From Vanrija pseudolonga (Eukaryota; Basidiomycota; Tremellomycetes; Trichosporonales; Trichosporonaceae), in contig NC_085854.1 of the NCBI RefSeq assembly GCF_020906515.1, positions 558,001 to 622,000 of the forward strand: a DNA stretch of 64,000 nucleotides, read 5' to 3'. The notes below the pieces were generated by a model. That model had not been told where the DNA came from. It saw nothing but the letters and a program-made list of their open reading frames with translations, and made no database searches. The number at the start of each line of letters is the position of its first letter. Within the stretch, counting starts at the first letter, position 1. This document shows positions 54,404 through 64,000 of this stretch, piece after piece. The position numbers were made by a program, and so were the translations under genes.

Positions 54404-54941
54404 GGCTGTGCACGGTCAGGATGAGCAGTGATAGCTGCCGAGGGGTTCGAGAGGACGAGTGAGTTGAAGTGGGGAGTGAGGCTATGGTGGTAGGTGACTT
54501 GTTGGGGCCAGTGTCGAGGGCGTGACGAGTGGGTGGCGAGTGGTTGGTCCACCCGTGCGGTGGGGTCACGAGTGTCGGGGTGGGGGCGGGGGAGCAGAGT
54601 GCGAGAGTGGTGATGATGACGGGAGTGAGGATGAGGTGGGAAGTATGAGGATGAGGTGGGAAGTATGAGGATGAACAAGAGATGATGAAGTGGATTGCGA
54701 GTGTGTGTCGAGTGCGAGTGTGACGAGAGGTTGGTGTGTGTCTCTGTCGCCCTCGTAAAAGCGCCCGTCCACCAGCAGAGACGAGTGTGGCACAAAAACA
54801 AATCAAACGCGTCTGCTCCGCAAGCACGGGTATGCGACATGACACTTGTCAACATGCATTTCTTGCTTTGTGTGTGCATGAACATATGCAAGCTATAAAC
54901 CAGGCTAGGATGCAAGGACCACGGCTCCCAAAGTATGTTGC
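54404..54941. other. Spacer between array members 6 and 7
   Basis: 538 nt. It contains a short tandem repeat (separate entry) and the promoter of member 6. No gene is seen. Confidence 0.4.
54626..54670 (+). repeat. 20-nt tandem repeat, about two copies
   Basis: The unit ATGAGGATGAGGTGGGAAGT is repeated back to back with a partial third start (ATGAGGATGA). It lies in the leader/promoter region of array member 6. Confidence 0.8.
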
Positions 54942-56264
54942 TTACTCCCATCCCCACCAAGCAGTCGCCAGAATGACCTCCTGCCCATCACGCTCGTGGA
55001 TGTTGAAGCAGAGTCCCGAAGTGGTGTGGTAGAGATGACGGGTGCCCGACTCCGAGGTGTGCCTCACAAAGCCCTGCTCCAGCAGGATACGCTCGGACAG
55101 GATGTTGCTGGACATGCGGGTGGCGGAAACAATACCAAAGTAGACTTCTGCTATCTCGACGCCCAGGTTTTCGCCCACTTCCTCTTTGTCACTGATGTAA
55201 ATCTTGCCCGCAGTGTCGAGGGGCACGCGGTCGATTCCAAACTTGACTGAGCTGAACTCGACTTTATCAGTTGTCAAGCTGTCGACAAGCATGCCGGACC
55301 ATAGCATCACGTGGTGAGAAGCGGTGTCGTCGAGAACGAGAGTGATGTTGGAAAAGCGGTAGTCGCGAGTAGTGAACTCGCCTGTAGAAGTGTGAACCGT
55401 CAAAGCCCTGGTGGCCGGCTTCTCGTCGTCGTCGTCCTCCTCAGCCGACTCGGTCACTTCACGGCCAGTCGACGCTGCTGTAGGGGGAACGGTCGGAAGT
55501 GCGCCACTGAGCTCCGCGGGGTTGGATGGCTGCGCTGGTCTGGCGGGGGCATTTGAAGAATTGGCTTGTCCATTTGATTCGTGCTCATTTGAGATGGTCG
55601 ACTGGGCTTGAAGGAATGTTGTGATTTGCTCAAGAGCCGATGCCACGATCTTGTCGAGTCCGGCACGCTCGCCAACGGGGAGGTGGTCGCGAGCTGACTT
55701 GAGCGCATCGTTCAAGGAGTTGTACTTTGACGTTTGAATCAGGTCGAGTTCGGTGCTCGAGAATGAAGTGTCGGGGGTATCCTCGTCGGAGCTAGACTCG
55801 GCCGTCTTGTGGGTGCGCGGTGGTTGGGTGGCCTGGGTGCTGGCTACGGGACCCTTGGTGCTGGTCTCGGCCTCGAGTCTCTTGGCCGCCGGCCACTTGA
55901 TGGGCTTTCCCGGCCTAAGACGTGAGACGGCGCGGTGCCACGGCTGGGCTCCGTAGTCCAAATCGCCGTTTTTCATACCCTCGGCCACCCTCAAATACGC
56001 CTCACGAGCCAGGCCGAAGGTGAGCGGCTGGTCGTTTGGAATGCGCTTGATGACCGCGTCGCGGATGATGGTCGGGAGGGTCTCGAGGAAGAAGCGACCC
56101 TTGGCGTGCTTGACGTCGATATTCTTGGGGGTGGTGGAGAAGAGGCCACTCTTGGTCGCCGCTGGCTCAAAGGTCATAAGGTAGGCCATGAGACTTGACT
56201 GCGAGTAGGGTGGGTATAGGCGAACGGCCAAGAGGTCGTCTATCGCCTCCGCTGATGCCTCCAT
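54942..56264 (-). CDS. Copia-like Gag/protease-derived gene, array member 7 (looks whole)
   Basis: An intronless ORF of about 440 aa is read from the ATG at 56264 (MEASAEAIDDLL). The Gag-like region has LLAVRLYPPYSQSSLMAYLM and KGRFFLETLPTIIRDAVIKR. The linker is acidic and Ser/Thr/Pro-rich. The C-terminal module includes VEIAEVYFGI and NILSERILLEQGF and ends in ATAWWGWE, the clearest form of the family end signature. A TATA-like sequence (minus strand, ACATAAAA) lies roughly 70 nt upstream. It is the outermost member of the array on the right. Confidence 0.6.
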   Translation of the reverse strand: MEASAEAIDDLLAVRLYPPYSQSSLMAYLMTFEPAATKSGLFSTTPKNIDVKHAKGRFFLETLPTIIRDAVIKRIPNDQPLTFGLAREAYLRVAEGMKNGDLDYGAQPWHRAVSRLRPGKPIKWPAAKRLEAETSTKGPVASTQATQPPRTHKTAESSSDEDTPDTSFSSTELDLIQTSKYNSLNDALKSARDHLPVGERAGLDKIVASALEQITTFLQAQSTISNEHESNGQANSSNAPARPAQPSNPAELSGALPTVPPTAASTGREVTESAEEDDDDEKPATRALTVHTSTGEFTTRDYRFSNITLVLDDTASHHVMLWSGMLVDSLTTDKVEFSSVKFGIDRVPLDTAGKIYISDKEEVGENLGVEIAEVYFGIVSATRMSSNILSERILLEQGFVRHTSESGTRHLYHTTSGLCFNIHERDGQEVILATAWWGWE

Positions 56265-56783
56265 GTTGGGTGAAGTGGGAGTGTGAATGATGAGAGGTTG
56301 AGAATGAGGCAAGGGACAGAGTGACGAGGGGTTTTATGTAGTGAGTCGAAGGGTGCGAGAATGGAATAGAGAGGGGAGTGAAGTGTGAAGAGTAAAGGGG
56401 CGATGACGAGGAATAGCATGTTGGATGACAATAAAGGAGGGCGGCGGCAGGGCGTGGGATCATCCCACCCGTTACGCGCACAACCACACACACACACATT
56501 GTCTGTCTTGCCCAATCCGCGCCCACTTCACATCCCACCCGCCTCAAGCATTTCTGTAGCAGTACCATTGCATTCAATGACACGCCAGTAAGAGGTGAGT
56601 AACGGGACTGCACTCATCGACAGCGCGTCAAGTAGTTAACGGCGTAGGAAGCCGCAGGTCAAAAGAAATAAGGCACGTCTCCATGGTGAGTGATGTCATG
56701 CCCGCGGAAGACATGCCAGCTCCGACGACCTCCTCCTTACAATCCACACCACTCATCGGCTACATCTGCGGTGATGTCCTCTC
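56265..56783. other. Spacer right of the array
   Basis: 519 nt between array member 7 and the 3' end of unknown gene X. It contains the member 7 promoter and a short CA run near 56487. No terminal repeat is recognised. Confidence 0.4.
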
Positions 56784-57914
56784 TCACCTGAACTCCTGGG
56801 TTCGGCGGAACGACCACACCCGCGCGTCAGTGTACAAGAGCTGATAGCCAAGCGTGCCCTCGACAAGAGCGATGACAAGCGGGACGGTCACCTCGGATAC
56901 CTGGTTGTTCGGTTCAAGAGACACCTTGTCGTACACGGCACCAAACCCGAACGACGACGTATGAAGCTTGATCTTGATTTGAGGCAACTTCGAGTTCAGC
57001 AAGGCCCCTCTCAACACTCACCGCTCCGGAGTGGTTGTGGTCGGTGCGGACCCACGTCTCGAGGTACGTCTTGATGAGTTCCAGGCTGGGAGAGTGGCTG
57101 CCCTGGATTTCGAGGTACGATGCCCCGCCCGCGATGGTGATGTAGTAGGGCGGGCGGCAGAGAAGCGTATCCGGCCGCTCGATCGCCTTGGCTTTGGGCA
57201 TGCTCATCGGCACGGGAACGGGCAGGACTGACGCGAGGCCGGCCATGCGGAGCGGCGACAGGGTCGTCGACGAGGTCGGTGCGATTGGCGTCGTGGCATC
57301 CACTTGGGTCCAGTCATCATCCGGAATCGAAGGAACATCCGGCTCGGCCTTGTGCGACGTGAACGACGTCAACAGTGTGCTCTTGGCCTCTTGGATATAC
57401 TGCCTGTCCGGACTGATCGCCTTGTTCTGGATCTCGATGATAAACTGCCTCACCGTGTCGTCCCAGTAACTCGACCCGTGCTGGTGCTCCCCGCTGTTGC
57501 TCACCTGGGAATCAGCAAATATTGAATCCATTAACTCACAGTGATTGAGGCTCGAACGCGGTTGTCGTTGGGCAGCTTGCCCATCAACTCCTCGGTCCAC
57601 GCCTCGGCCTTGTCGTCGGACATCAACTCCTCAAGAGCGAGAAGCCAGGAGGCCACAAACTCGGAAACGCCCTTGACCATATCGGCCTCCCTCTCGTATG
57701 CCTTTGAGAGAGAGGACGAAAGCATGCCCCACTCAGGCTTGATGATCACATCGGCGCCGAGGGTGACCTTGAGCTTGGCCATCCCGACATTCATGGCGCT
57801 TTTCTCCGCATCCCAGTGATCGCGGATTGCCATCCGGAGCTGGAGGGATCTAATGTGAGCAAATTATAGGCAGAGGCACACTCACTGCGTGCTGACGACT
57901 GTCGGAGCTTGCAT
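56784..57914 (-). CDS. Unknown gene X, paralog of gene Y (60986-62309)
   Basis: Secure exons are 57540-57833, 57022-57504 and 56784-56987 (about 326 aa from the ATG at 57833). Upstream, a mini-exon reading MQAPTV at 57914 matches MHAPT at the start of gene Y, so it is probably the real first exon. Its strongest donor (GTGAGT) does not keep frame; a weaker GTCAGC would. Shared features with Y: an N-terminal helical part with IRDHWD...LGADVIIKPEW; a middle disordered segment; and an ordered C-terminal part with LLCRPPYYITI, the EIQGSHSPSLELIKTYLETW segment, TSSFGFGAVYDKVS and VEGTLGYQLLYTD. I do not recognise the family. No signal peptide, membrane segment or catalytic motif is apparent. Confidence 0.65.
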
Positions 57915-59671
57915 GTTGAAGCGTTGTTATGTTCAAGGAAGGGCAATGAGGAGTAAAGGACGTCCCCAGCCAACGCCTTTGTACGGCGACGTGTCTTCAT
58001 GCTCCTGCACTTCCCCCAACAGAAAGCATTTTGACGCAACCAAGCGCACAGTATACAGCCTTCCCAAAGGCAAGAGGAAAGACAACGCGCAAGCTCGTGT
58101 TCGACAGCGGGGATGCAAAACTAAACCGCGGGCAGGAGCCACGTTCACCGCGACCTCGTTCGGCTCCACCGACCCCGTGATCGACGGATGCCCCACGTTG
58201 ACGACCGGCGCCAAGCCAACGCCAGCCCAGATCCGAGCTCCGGTTCTGCGGTAAAATCGCCATGACGTCGCGCGGCTGCGGCGCGTGAAACGCGTGCGGC
58301 GGATTCATCTGCATCCGAGCATGCTCCGGGGCACGCAATCACCATCATACCGCCGCAACCAAGTCCATGGGGATGGGGTTCGTTACAGGCCAGAGCAAGG
58401 TTACATGGGCACAGTGACCACAGCCCGGTGCGGGATGGGGCAGAGGCGAGTTTGGAGCGCCCATGCGGCGTGCGGCCGCCGTATCCCCGTACTCGACGCG
58501 CCACCACGGTCACTACCAACCTCGCCCGCCTTGCTACTCCCCCAGCGAGGTGGAACGCGAAACATTATTGTTCCAGCTCGACACAAACCATCGACGCCAG
58601 TGAAAACCGGGAGAAACGTACCGCACCCCTGGTATCGTCGTACGCCGAGGTCGATGCGTCGGTCGCGACGGTGAGTGGTCCCCCTGCCCGCTTCTAACGG
58701 CAGTGGCTCCATACTTCTCGGATCTGTTTGTGGCCAATCGCATTCGCATTGAGCCACAGATGTGGCGCGGATGGGAGTAGTGGGGTAACTCAACTGTCGA
58801 GAGGTGAGCGCAAGCGAACAGCGAAGGACGTGTGACGCGTATCGTGTCGCGGTCACCAGTACCTCAAGCCCGAACCCACTCCACAACCAGGGAATCCATC
58901 CGTCTCATTACATGCCAATGACCTACAATCGAGGTCACAACGCCATTTTCTACGGCTTTTCATGGCCGGAGACCAGGGTTGTCTCTGAAAACATTTCACC
59001 GAGAAACACGGCGTGCAGCGGGTGTAGGGAGGACGAAGAGATCCGGCCGCAGGTGACTGGTCGGCCGCGCGAAGCCGCGACGGGCATGCCATTGATCCCC
59101 AAGGCGTTCCGCAGGGCAGCAAGTATGTTCCACCTACAGGCAGGCCCTTCTTCAACCACCGCAACACCTCTCGTTCCTCGCTTGGACGCGGCAGCCCCGC
59201 TGGTTTCCACTTGTCGACGATCACCGGGCACCACGAAACACAGTCTGGAACAATCTTCAACCCCTTGACTTACGGCCCGCAACGTTATCTTCCCGCAGAC
59301 ATACGCACCACCTTTTAGCGGATCACTTTTGGGGCAGTGCCACATCTGCGCAGCGGTCATCCTCATGTGCCCTTCGGTGTGTGACATTGGGAGACAATGG
59401 GGCAGAGGCTGCAGTTAGTACTATGGACGCGTGTACCGTCTCAGCACCGATGCCCGACGGCGGCATTGTGACCGCCTCCACCTTGATGCCACGACTTGGC
59501 GCGCCGAACTGGAGGCGACGATGCGACGCGTCCGAACCGTCGCGTCCGAACCGTCTACTTAAGCAGCTCACGTTAACACCTGGACTCCTCTACACATCAA
59601 TCATCCAACACCTCACCATACTACAACCCCAACCAACACTACCTGTGTTTTTGTCGCAGCCCTACTTCACA
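57915..59671. other. Intergenic between unknown genes X and Z (1.76 kb)
   Basis: Divergent promoter region. Open frames here lack features of real genes. The 100 nt before 59672 are rich in A and C (CAACACCTCACC...), as is typical of a leader. No RNA gene is recognised. Confidence 0.4.
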
Positions 59672-60715
59672 ATGACTGTCGCTGCCCGCCTCCCTGCCCC
59701 CGCGAAGCTCCCTCTCACCGACCGGAAGAGCTGTGAGTTCTTGCTTGCTGGACACGGGCCCGACTCATGTAGTCCGCGACGACTTTGAGAACAAGAAGGT
59801 GGATCTCGAGAAGGAAATCTCGGACATCATGGGCACCCAGTGGACGCTTGACGTGGACCCTCTCCCGCTGTCGCCCTATGTCGACAACTCGAAGTTCAAG
59901 GGTCGCATCGGGGAGGTTATCTTTGGGTAAGTCGATGAACCAAGCTGTGGCTAATGTGCAGATACTTTGAGGGCATTCCGCACGCCATGAAGTCTCAGCT
60001 ATTTTACACCTACCCAACCGCTAAGGATGAGCTGAACCGTATCGTCCCCACCCACTCAATCGGCCTTGATGTCGACCTTGACGGGAAGTACGACTATTGT
60101 GGGCCTACTGTCCGCGAAGGCAAGATTGTCATCGTCTTCAACCCGGCGAAGGTGTGGTCCGGTGCTGGGAATGGATTTGAGAAGGAGGCTCTCTTGAAGG
60201 AGCTCACCGCGGCCGAGGCGGCTTCCGACCAGGGTGGGCTCGCCCCGCTGTCCGTGACTGCCAAGGTTAGCATTAACAAGTTCTACACAAACGATGATGA
60301 GCCCAAGCGGAACATGGATGATATCCGCAAGACTCTCAACAACCCCGCAGTTGATTTTGAGCCGAATTTCGAGGCCGTGTACTCGGCTCTCAAGACGGCC
60401 GGGCGTGCCGACGCGGACGACCGACTTGCGGGTCTCACCAAGGCTTACCTTGAGGACTTGCTCTTCATGCTCAAGCACCAGAAGTTCGACAAGGACGACA
60501 TGCTCAAGGAGGCCTTTGCCGACGCCGTTCCATCCAACAAGATCGTATTCCGTATTGTTCCCGAGCTTCAGGGCGACGGCAAGTACGGCGGCGAGTACGC
60601 CCAGCCCTGGATTGAGGACGGCATTCTCTACCTCCAGACCACGCCAGAGAACTGGGGAAAGAACACCGGCGATGTTGGCAAGAAGCTTGTTGATCTTGTT
60701 AGTGACAATGCCTGA
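59672..60715 (+). CDS. Unknown gene Z between the paralogs X and Y (three exons)
   Basis: Exons 59672-59732, 59773-59926 and 59962-60715 give about 322 aa. The protein starts MTVAARLPAPAKLPLTDRKS and is soluble and acidic. It has an amphipathic N-terminal stretch (DFENKKVDLEKEISDIMG), a GRIGEVIFGYFEGIP segment, then SIGLDVDLDGKYDY, KIVIVFNPAKVWSG and a C-terminal FRIVPELQGDGKYGG. No domain or active-site pattern is familiar. The gene looks intact, with good codon bias and clean splice sites. Its place between two paralogous unknown genes may mean the three belong to one lineage-specific locus, but I see no clear similarity to X or Y. Confidence 0.7.
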
Positions 60716-60985
60716 GTAGCGATGTCTATGCAACTTATTGATTGTGTGATATTGGGGGCGGTTGTCTAGGGGCCTGATGCTGTAGGAGGCGCAGAATCAC
60801 GTTTGAGACCTCTGGTGATTGAAGCAGCACGCGCTTGCAATCGATATGAGACTTGTGCAGCCGATGGATATGTGACGGTGACCAGAGTCAATGCATAAAT
60901 CTTTTCGAAGTTCCTCGTTCGTTATGTATCAATCAATCCACATATCCTGTGCTGCTATAATGGCTATACATAGGAAGAGCGAGGC

Positions 60986-62309
60986 TTAAAACCGTCGCAT
61001 TCGAGGGGGCAAACGAGGGGCCGACGATTTCTGAATCATCCCCTGCTCATACCTGAGCTTGCGCTTCGTCTCCTCGTCCGACGCCTCCTCAATAGCCTGG
61101 TCATAGGTCACCCCACCAGGCCCCCAGTGGCTCTTGGTGAACGCCCGCACGCGGATAAACTGCCACACGGAGCCATCGGTAAACGTCTCGGTGTACCCGA
61201 GGGTGGCATCAACGAGCACCAGGACCGTCGTGAGGGCCGAGAACCCGTCCGCCGGGGCGATCGTGAGGCGGTCGTACACCGTCTCAAAGGAGAACGGGGA
61301 CGAGTGGAGCGTTACCTCCGCGAGCGGCTTGTGGCCGCCGCGCACCCACATCGAGAGGTAATTGTTCAGAAACTCGAGCGAGAGCGAGTGGCTCCCCTGC
61401 ACCTCGACTGTGGCGCCCGTAGCCCGCACGACGATGTAGTACGGCGGAAGGCGGAAGAGCTCGTCAGGGCGAAGGACGAGGCGGTAGTTCGGCATCGCCC
61501 ACACGATGTCCGTCCGCCGCTGCGTCTCGGACACAGGAAGCGTCTCCTGCGCGAGCGCGTTCGCGCTCACCTGCGGCCGAGGGAGCGAGGCGTACTGCCC
61601 GTCCGTTGGGTCCTCGCCTAGCCGCTCGCGCTTGAACGCGGCCGCCTGGTCGGCAGCGGTGATGAACTGCGCGCGGTAGTCGAACGCCTTTTCGAGCGAC
61701 ATCCGCAGCGACTCCGAGTCGTGTTGGAGCAGCGTCTTGTGCAGCTCGTACACGAAGCACTTCTGGCGCTCGGAGTAGAACGTGCAGTAGTTTTCGAGGT
61801 GGCGGCGGTTCTCCTCGCTGTTTTCGACCTTTCGTCAGCGCGCACCCAGGTCTGCCGCGACGCACAGTGACGAGCAGGCGCAGCTCGCCGCCAATCTTGT
61901 CCACGAGCGTCGCTGTCCACTTCGCACGCTCGGCGTCCGACACCATATCCGTCGCGACCTTCAGCCAGAAAGTCACGTTCTGCGCCACGTCGCGCACCGG
62001 CCCGTCCGCGGGCGTCCACTGCGGCTTGATGGTCGCGAGCACCATCGCCCAGTCCATGTCGACGACGACGGCGGCGCCGAGCGTCTTGCGAAGCTTGGCC
62101 AGCGCGACCTGGTACTCGCACCCTTCTTTGTCCCAGTTCTCGCGGATCTCGAGGCGGGATTTGAGCGGGCTGGGGTGAGCGTTGTCACCTTGGAGCGGCG
62201 GCCTACATTTTTGCCATTTTGCTCGACTTGTCATAGAAGCGGCGTGCACTGATGGACTCACGCACACCTTTTGTGCAGCGTCGTCCGCCATCCGAGTTGG
62301 TGCATGCAT
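60986..62309 (-). CDS. Unknown gene Y, paralog of gene X
   Basis: Exons 62266-62309, 61866-62169 and 60986-61828 give about 396 aa, starting MHAPTRMADDAAQK. The N-terminal helical part (KSRLEIRENWDKEG, then LGAAVVVDMDWAMVLATI and WTATLVDKIGGELRLLVTV) aligns with gene X. A longer helical insertion follows (LENYCTFYSERQKCFVYELH), then the shared C-terminal region with LFRLPPYYIVV, VEVQGSHSLSLEFLNNYLSM, SSPFSFETVYDRL and VDATLGYTETFTDG. A basic tail not present in X follows (KRKLRYEQGMIQ to PPRMRRF). Family and function are not recognised. The intron before the helical part and the one after LLVTV are at equivalent places in both paralogs, so they arose by DNA-level duplication. Confidence 0.7.
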
Positions 62310-63363
62310 CCCCGCTGAAACGCACCCAAGGAACAATCAGCATCCGAGTAGAACACGCGCCACTGCGGGCTTCATTGTGCGGTGCCCGCGTCGCGGCAAT
62401 GGCCAGTGGTGATTTGTCCCCGAGTCTGGCCACGCCTATTACATATGGGCATCGGGCCCGCGACGCTGAAACACCACCGTACGGTGGCACCCTTGCGCAG
62501 CAGTGCCGCTATTTACGGCCCCACAAAGACGCGCGTACGCGTGGAAGGGCTGCGGCAAGGCGAGCCCGTATTCCTCGGCGTCCGACTGCCGTCGCCGCAT
62601 TCTCCGGCAGTGGCTGCGTGCGTGGCGGCTCGTGGTGCTCGGCGGAACGCTGCGGCTGCGGCGATGGTCTCCAACGGCCGGTGCTTGGCGGTCATGGGTG
62701 GAGGCTACTGGTGGTCACGGGTTGGACAAAGTTCGGAGCTGTTGGCGCTCGGAGCTCGGCGCTGTTGGTGTGGAGCGAGTTGTGGAATGTGAGTGAGCCG
62801 GCGGCACGTTCATGACAGACAGACCACAGGTGTGTTACCAGCACGACGCTCAGAATCATAAATATGCCATGCATCATGCATGTCGTCTGTGCGAGTAGGC
62901 GGCTTCCAATCACGAGAACAAACACCTGCGGGGTCTTACTTCGTTCGACAAGGTTCTCCCCGAACCGAAGGATGTCGGAAGTGGGAGAGTGGCAGCGCCC
63001 CCAAGGGCTCCGCTGTCTAGGTTCGACCCTCTCCCTCCCTCCGTTTGAACAGCGGCACCCCAAATCGCCACAATAAACATCACGAGAGCGCACGTCGCAT
63101 CACAGCGGCCACGGGAGAACACCTCATACACACGGGGTGGGGGTGTGGCGCCGCGAAGGTGGCGCTCGTGGCGGGCACCGGCAGTCATCGCCGCAGTGTT
63201 GTGTCGCGTCGAGTCGCGTTGTCGCGTCGGGGTACGCTTTTGCTGTCCCGAAAGTCTTGCTGGGGACAACCGTATAAAATCTGGCCTTGTGCAGCTCATC
63301 GACTTGTTCGTCAATTCTTAACTCACTTTCACGCACGCTCACTTCACCACCACGCTCCTTAAC
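62310..63363. other. Divergent intergenic region left of the terminal surface-protein gene
   Basis: About 1.05 kb with no supported gene. It contains the gene Y promoter on the left and, on the right, a TATA box for the gene starting at 63364. Confidence 0.45.
63273..63278 (+). promoter_or_regulatory. TATA box of the terminal surface-protein gene
   Basis: TATAAA lies 91 nt upstream of the ATG at 63364, followed by a CA/CT-rich leader (CTCACTTTCACGCACGCTCA) typical of strongly expressed genes. Confidence 0.55.
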
Positions 63364-64000
63364 ATGCTCCGCTCCACCCTCCTCTTCGCCCGTAAGCCAC
63401 ACCCATACCACTCGGCCGCGCTAACCCGTCCCAGTCCTCGCGGCCTCTGCCAACGCCGCCGCTCTGTCCCACCAAACACCTAGCCTGCTCGCGCGCCAGG
63501 CCGGTTCCTGCGCCAACGAGTGCCAGAAGAGCTCCCAGGCGCAATGGAACGCCGACGGGACGTGTCCTGTGCGTGTGCCTCTGTCCCTCTCTCCTTAATC
63601 CCCGAGTACGACCACTGACCCCCCAGCCCGCGACCAAGGACGCCCTTCAGGCATGCTACGACTGCGTCAAGGCCGCGCCCGGCGCCGACCCCAAGACCAT
63701 CGAAGGCGCAAAGGTCAACCTCGACATGTGCGCCGACGGCGGCAAAGGCCTCGCGAGCTCCATGCTGGGCGACTTTGCTTCGGTCACGAGCTCGATTCTT
63801 GCCGACGCTTCGTCTATTCAATCCGAAACCTCGGCCGCGATCAGCAGCCTGAACGCGTCTGGGGACGTCAAGCCTACGACCACGGTGGTGGGCGCGGCGG
63901 AATCGAGCGCCGCTGGCAATGCTGCGGGTGCGCCGGGCGCGCACTCGTCTGGCGCGTCGGGCTCTGCGGCTTCAGGTTCGCACGCTTCTGGTGCGGCCGC
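63364..64000 (+). CDS. Secreted Cys-containing protein with Ser/Ala/Gly-rich tail, partial at window end
   Basis: Exons 63364-63391, 63435-63568 and 63627 to beyond 64000. The N-terminus (MLRSTLLFALLAASANAAAL) is a signal peptide, and a Leu-Ala-Arg-Gln step precedes the mature chain. The mature part has four cysteines in two close pairs around the second intron (CANECQ, GTC, ACYDCV), a fungal secreted-protein pattern, followed by an amphipathic helical stretch. It then enters a Ser/Gly/Ala-rich tail (HSSGASGSAASGSHASG) that runs off the window. Basidiomycete surface proteins of this plan usually end in a GPI anchor, which cannot be seen here. No specific family is recognised. Confidence 0.7.

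Noticed and set aside
42762-56783. Full-length LTR retrotransposons at the array
   Set aside because: No reverse transcriptase, RNase H or integrase sequence is present in the gaps, and I see no paired terminal repeats. The ORFs are regularly spaced and share one orientation like a gene array.
1-64000. CRISPR arrays, insertion sequences, prokaryotic operons
   Set aside because: Spliced genes and fungal protein families throughout; no regularly spaced direct repeats with unique spacers and no transposase were seen.

Overview
This window looks like nuclear DNA of a GC-rich basidiomycete yeast, most likely from the Trichosporonales/Tremellomycetes. Nearly every host gene is cut by many short introns (about 35-110 nt, GTRNGT...YAG). 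Codons favour G or C in the third position. The recognisable proteins (WSC/PriA-like wall protein, Srv2/CAP, Ski8-like WD40 protein, Mtq2, Spc1, carnitine-pathway dioxygenase) are fungal in type. Start codons and splice sites were read by eye from reading frame and comparison between paralogs; there is no transcript evidence.

Layout. 1-109: last codons of a probable nitrilase. 365-2277 (-): coiled-coil protein. 3993-5108 (+): secreted cysteine-rich WSC/PriA-like protein. 5975-22617: seven pepsin-like aspartic protease genes in a row (strands + - - + + + -). Six share one exon plan, including a 48-nt second exon. One (15618-17334) has both catalytic motifs altered plus a frameshift. The seventh carries a very long Ser/Thr/Pro/Ala stalk. 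24703-26370 (-): amino acid/choline-type permease. 28176-32374: housekeeping block with SPC1 (-) and a Ski8-like gene (+) sharing a short divergent promoter, then CAP/Srv2 (-) with a possible N-terminal extension. 32723-36715 (-): an unusual fusion of a TBC Rab-GAP and an Mtq2-type eRF1 methyltransferase. 37647-39583 (+): gamma-butyrobetaine/trimethyllysine dioxygenase-like enzyme. 39998-42761 (+): large acidic/Lys-rich repeat protein with no recognised family.

42888-56264 (-): an array of seven intronless, same-strand, mutually related genes. Their parts resemble the Gag and protease/pre-integrase portions of Ty1/copia retrotransposons, but no reverse transcriptase, integrase or obvious LTRs accompany them. 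An intron-bearing glutathione transferase gene sits inside the array. Six members look whole and one looks broken. I regard this as a lineage-specific, tandemly amplified, domesticated-looking family and the most interesting object here.

56784-62309: two paralogous intron-bearing genes of unknown family (minus strand) flank a third unknown gene (plus strand). The window ends inside a secreted Ser/Ala-rich cell-surface protein (63364->64000).

Functionally the window mixes a fast-evolving surface/secretome cluster (proteases, WSC/PriA protein, terminal wall protein) with conserved housekeeping genes in the middle and a lineage-specific expansion on the right.
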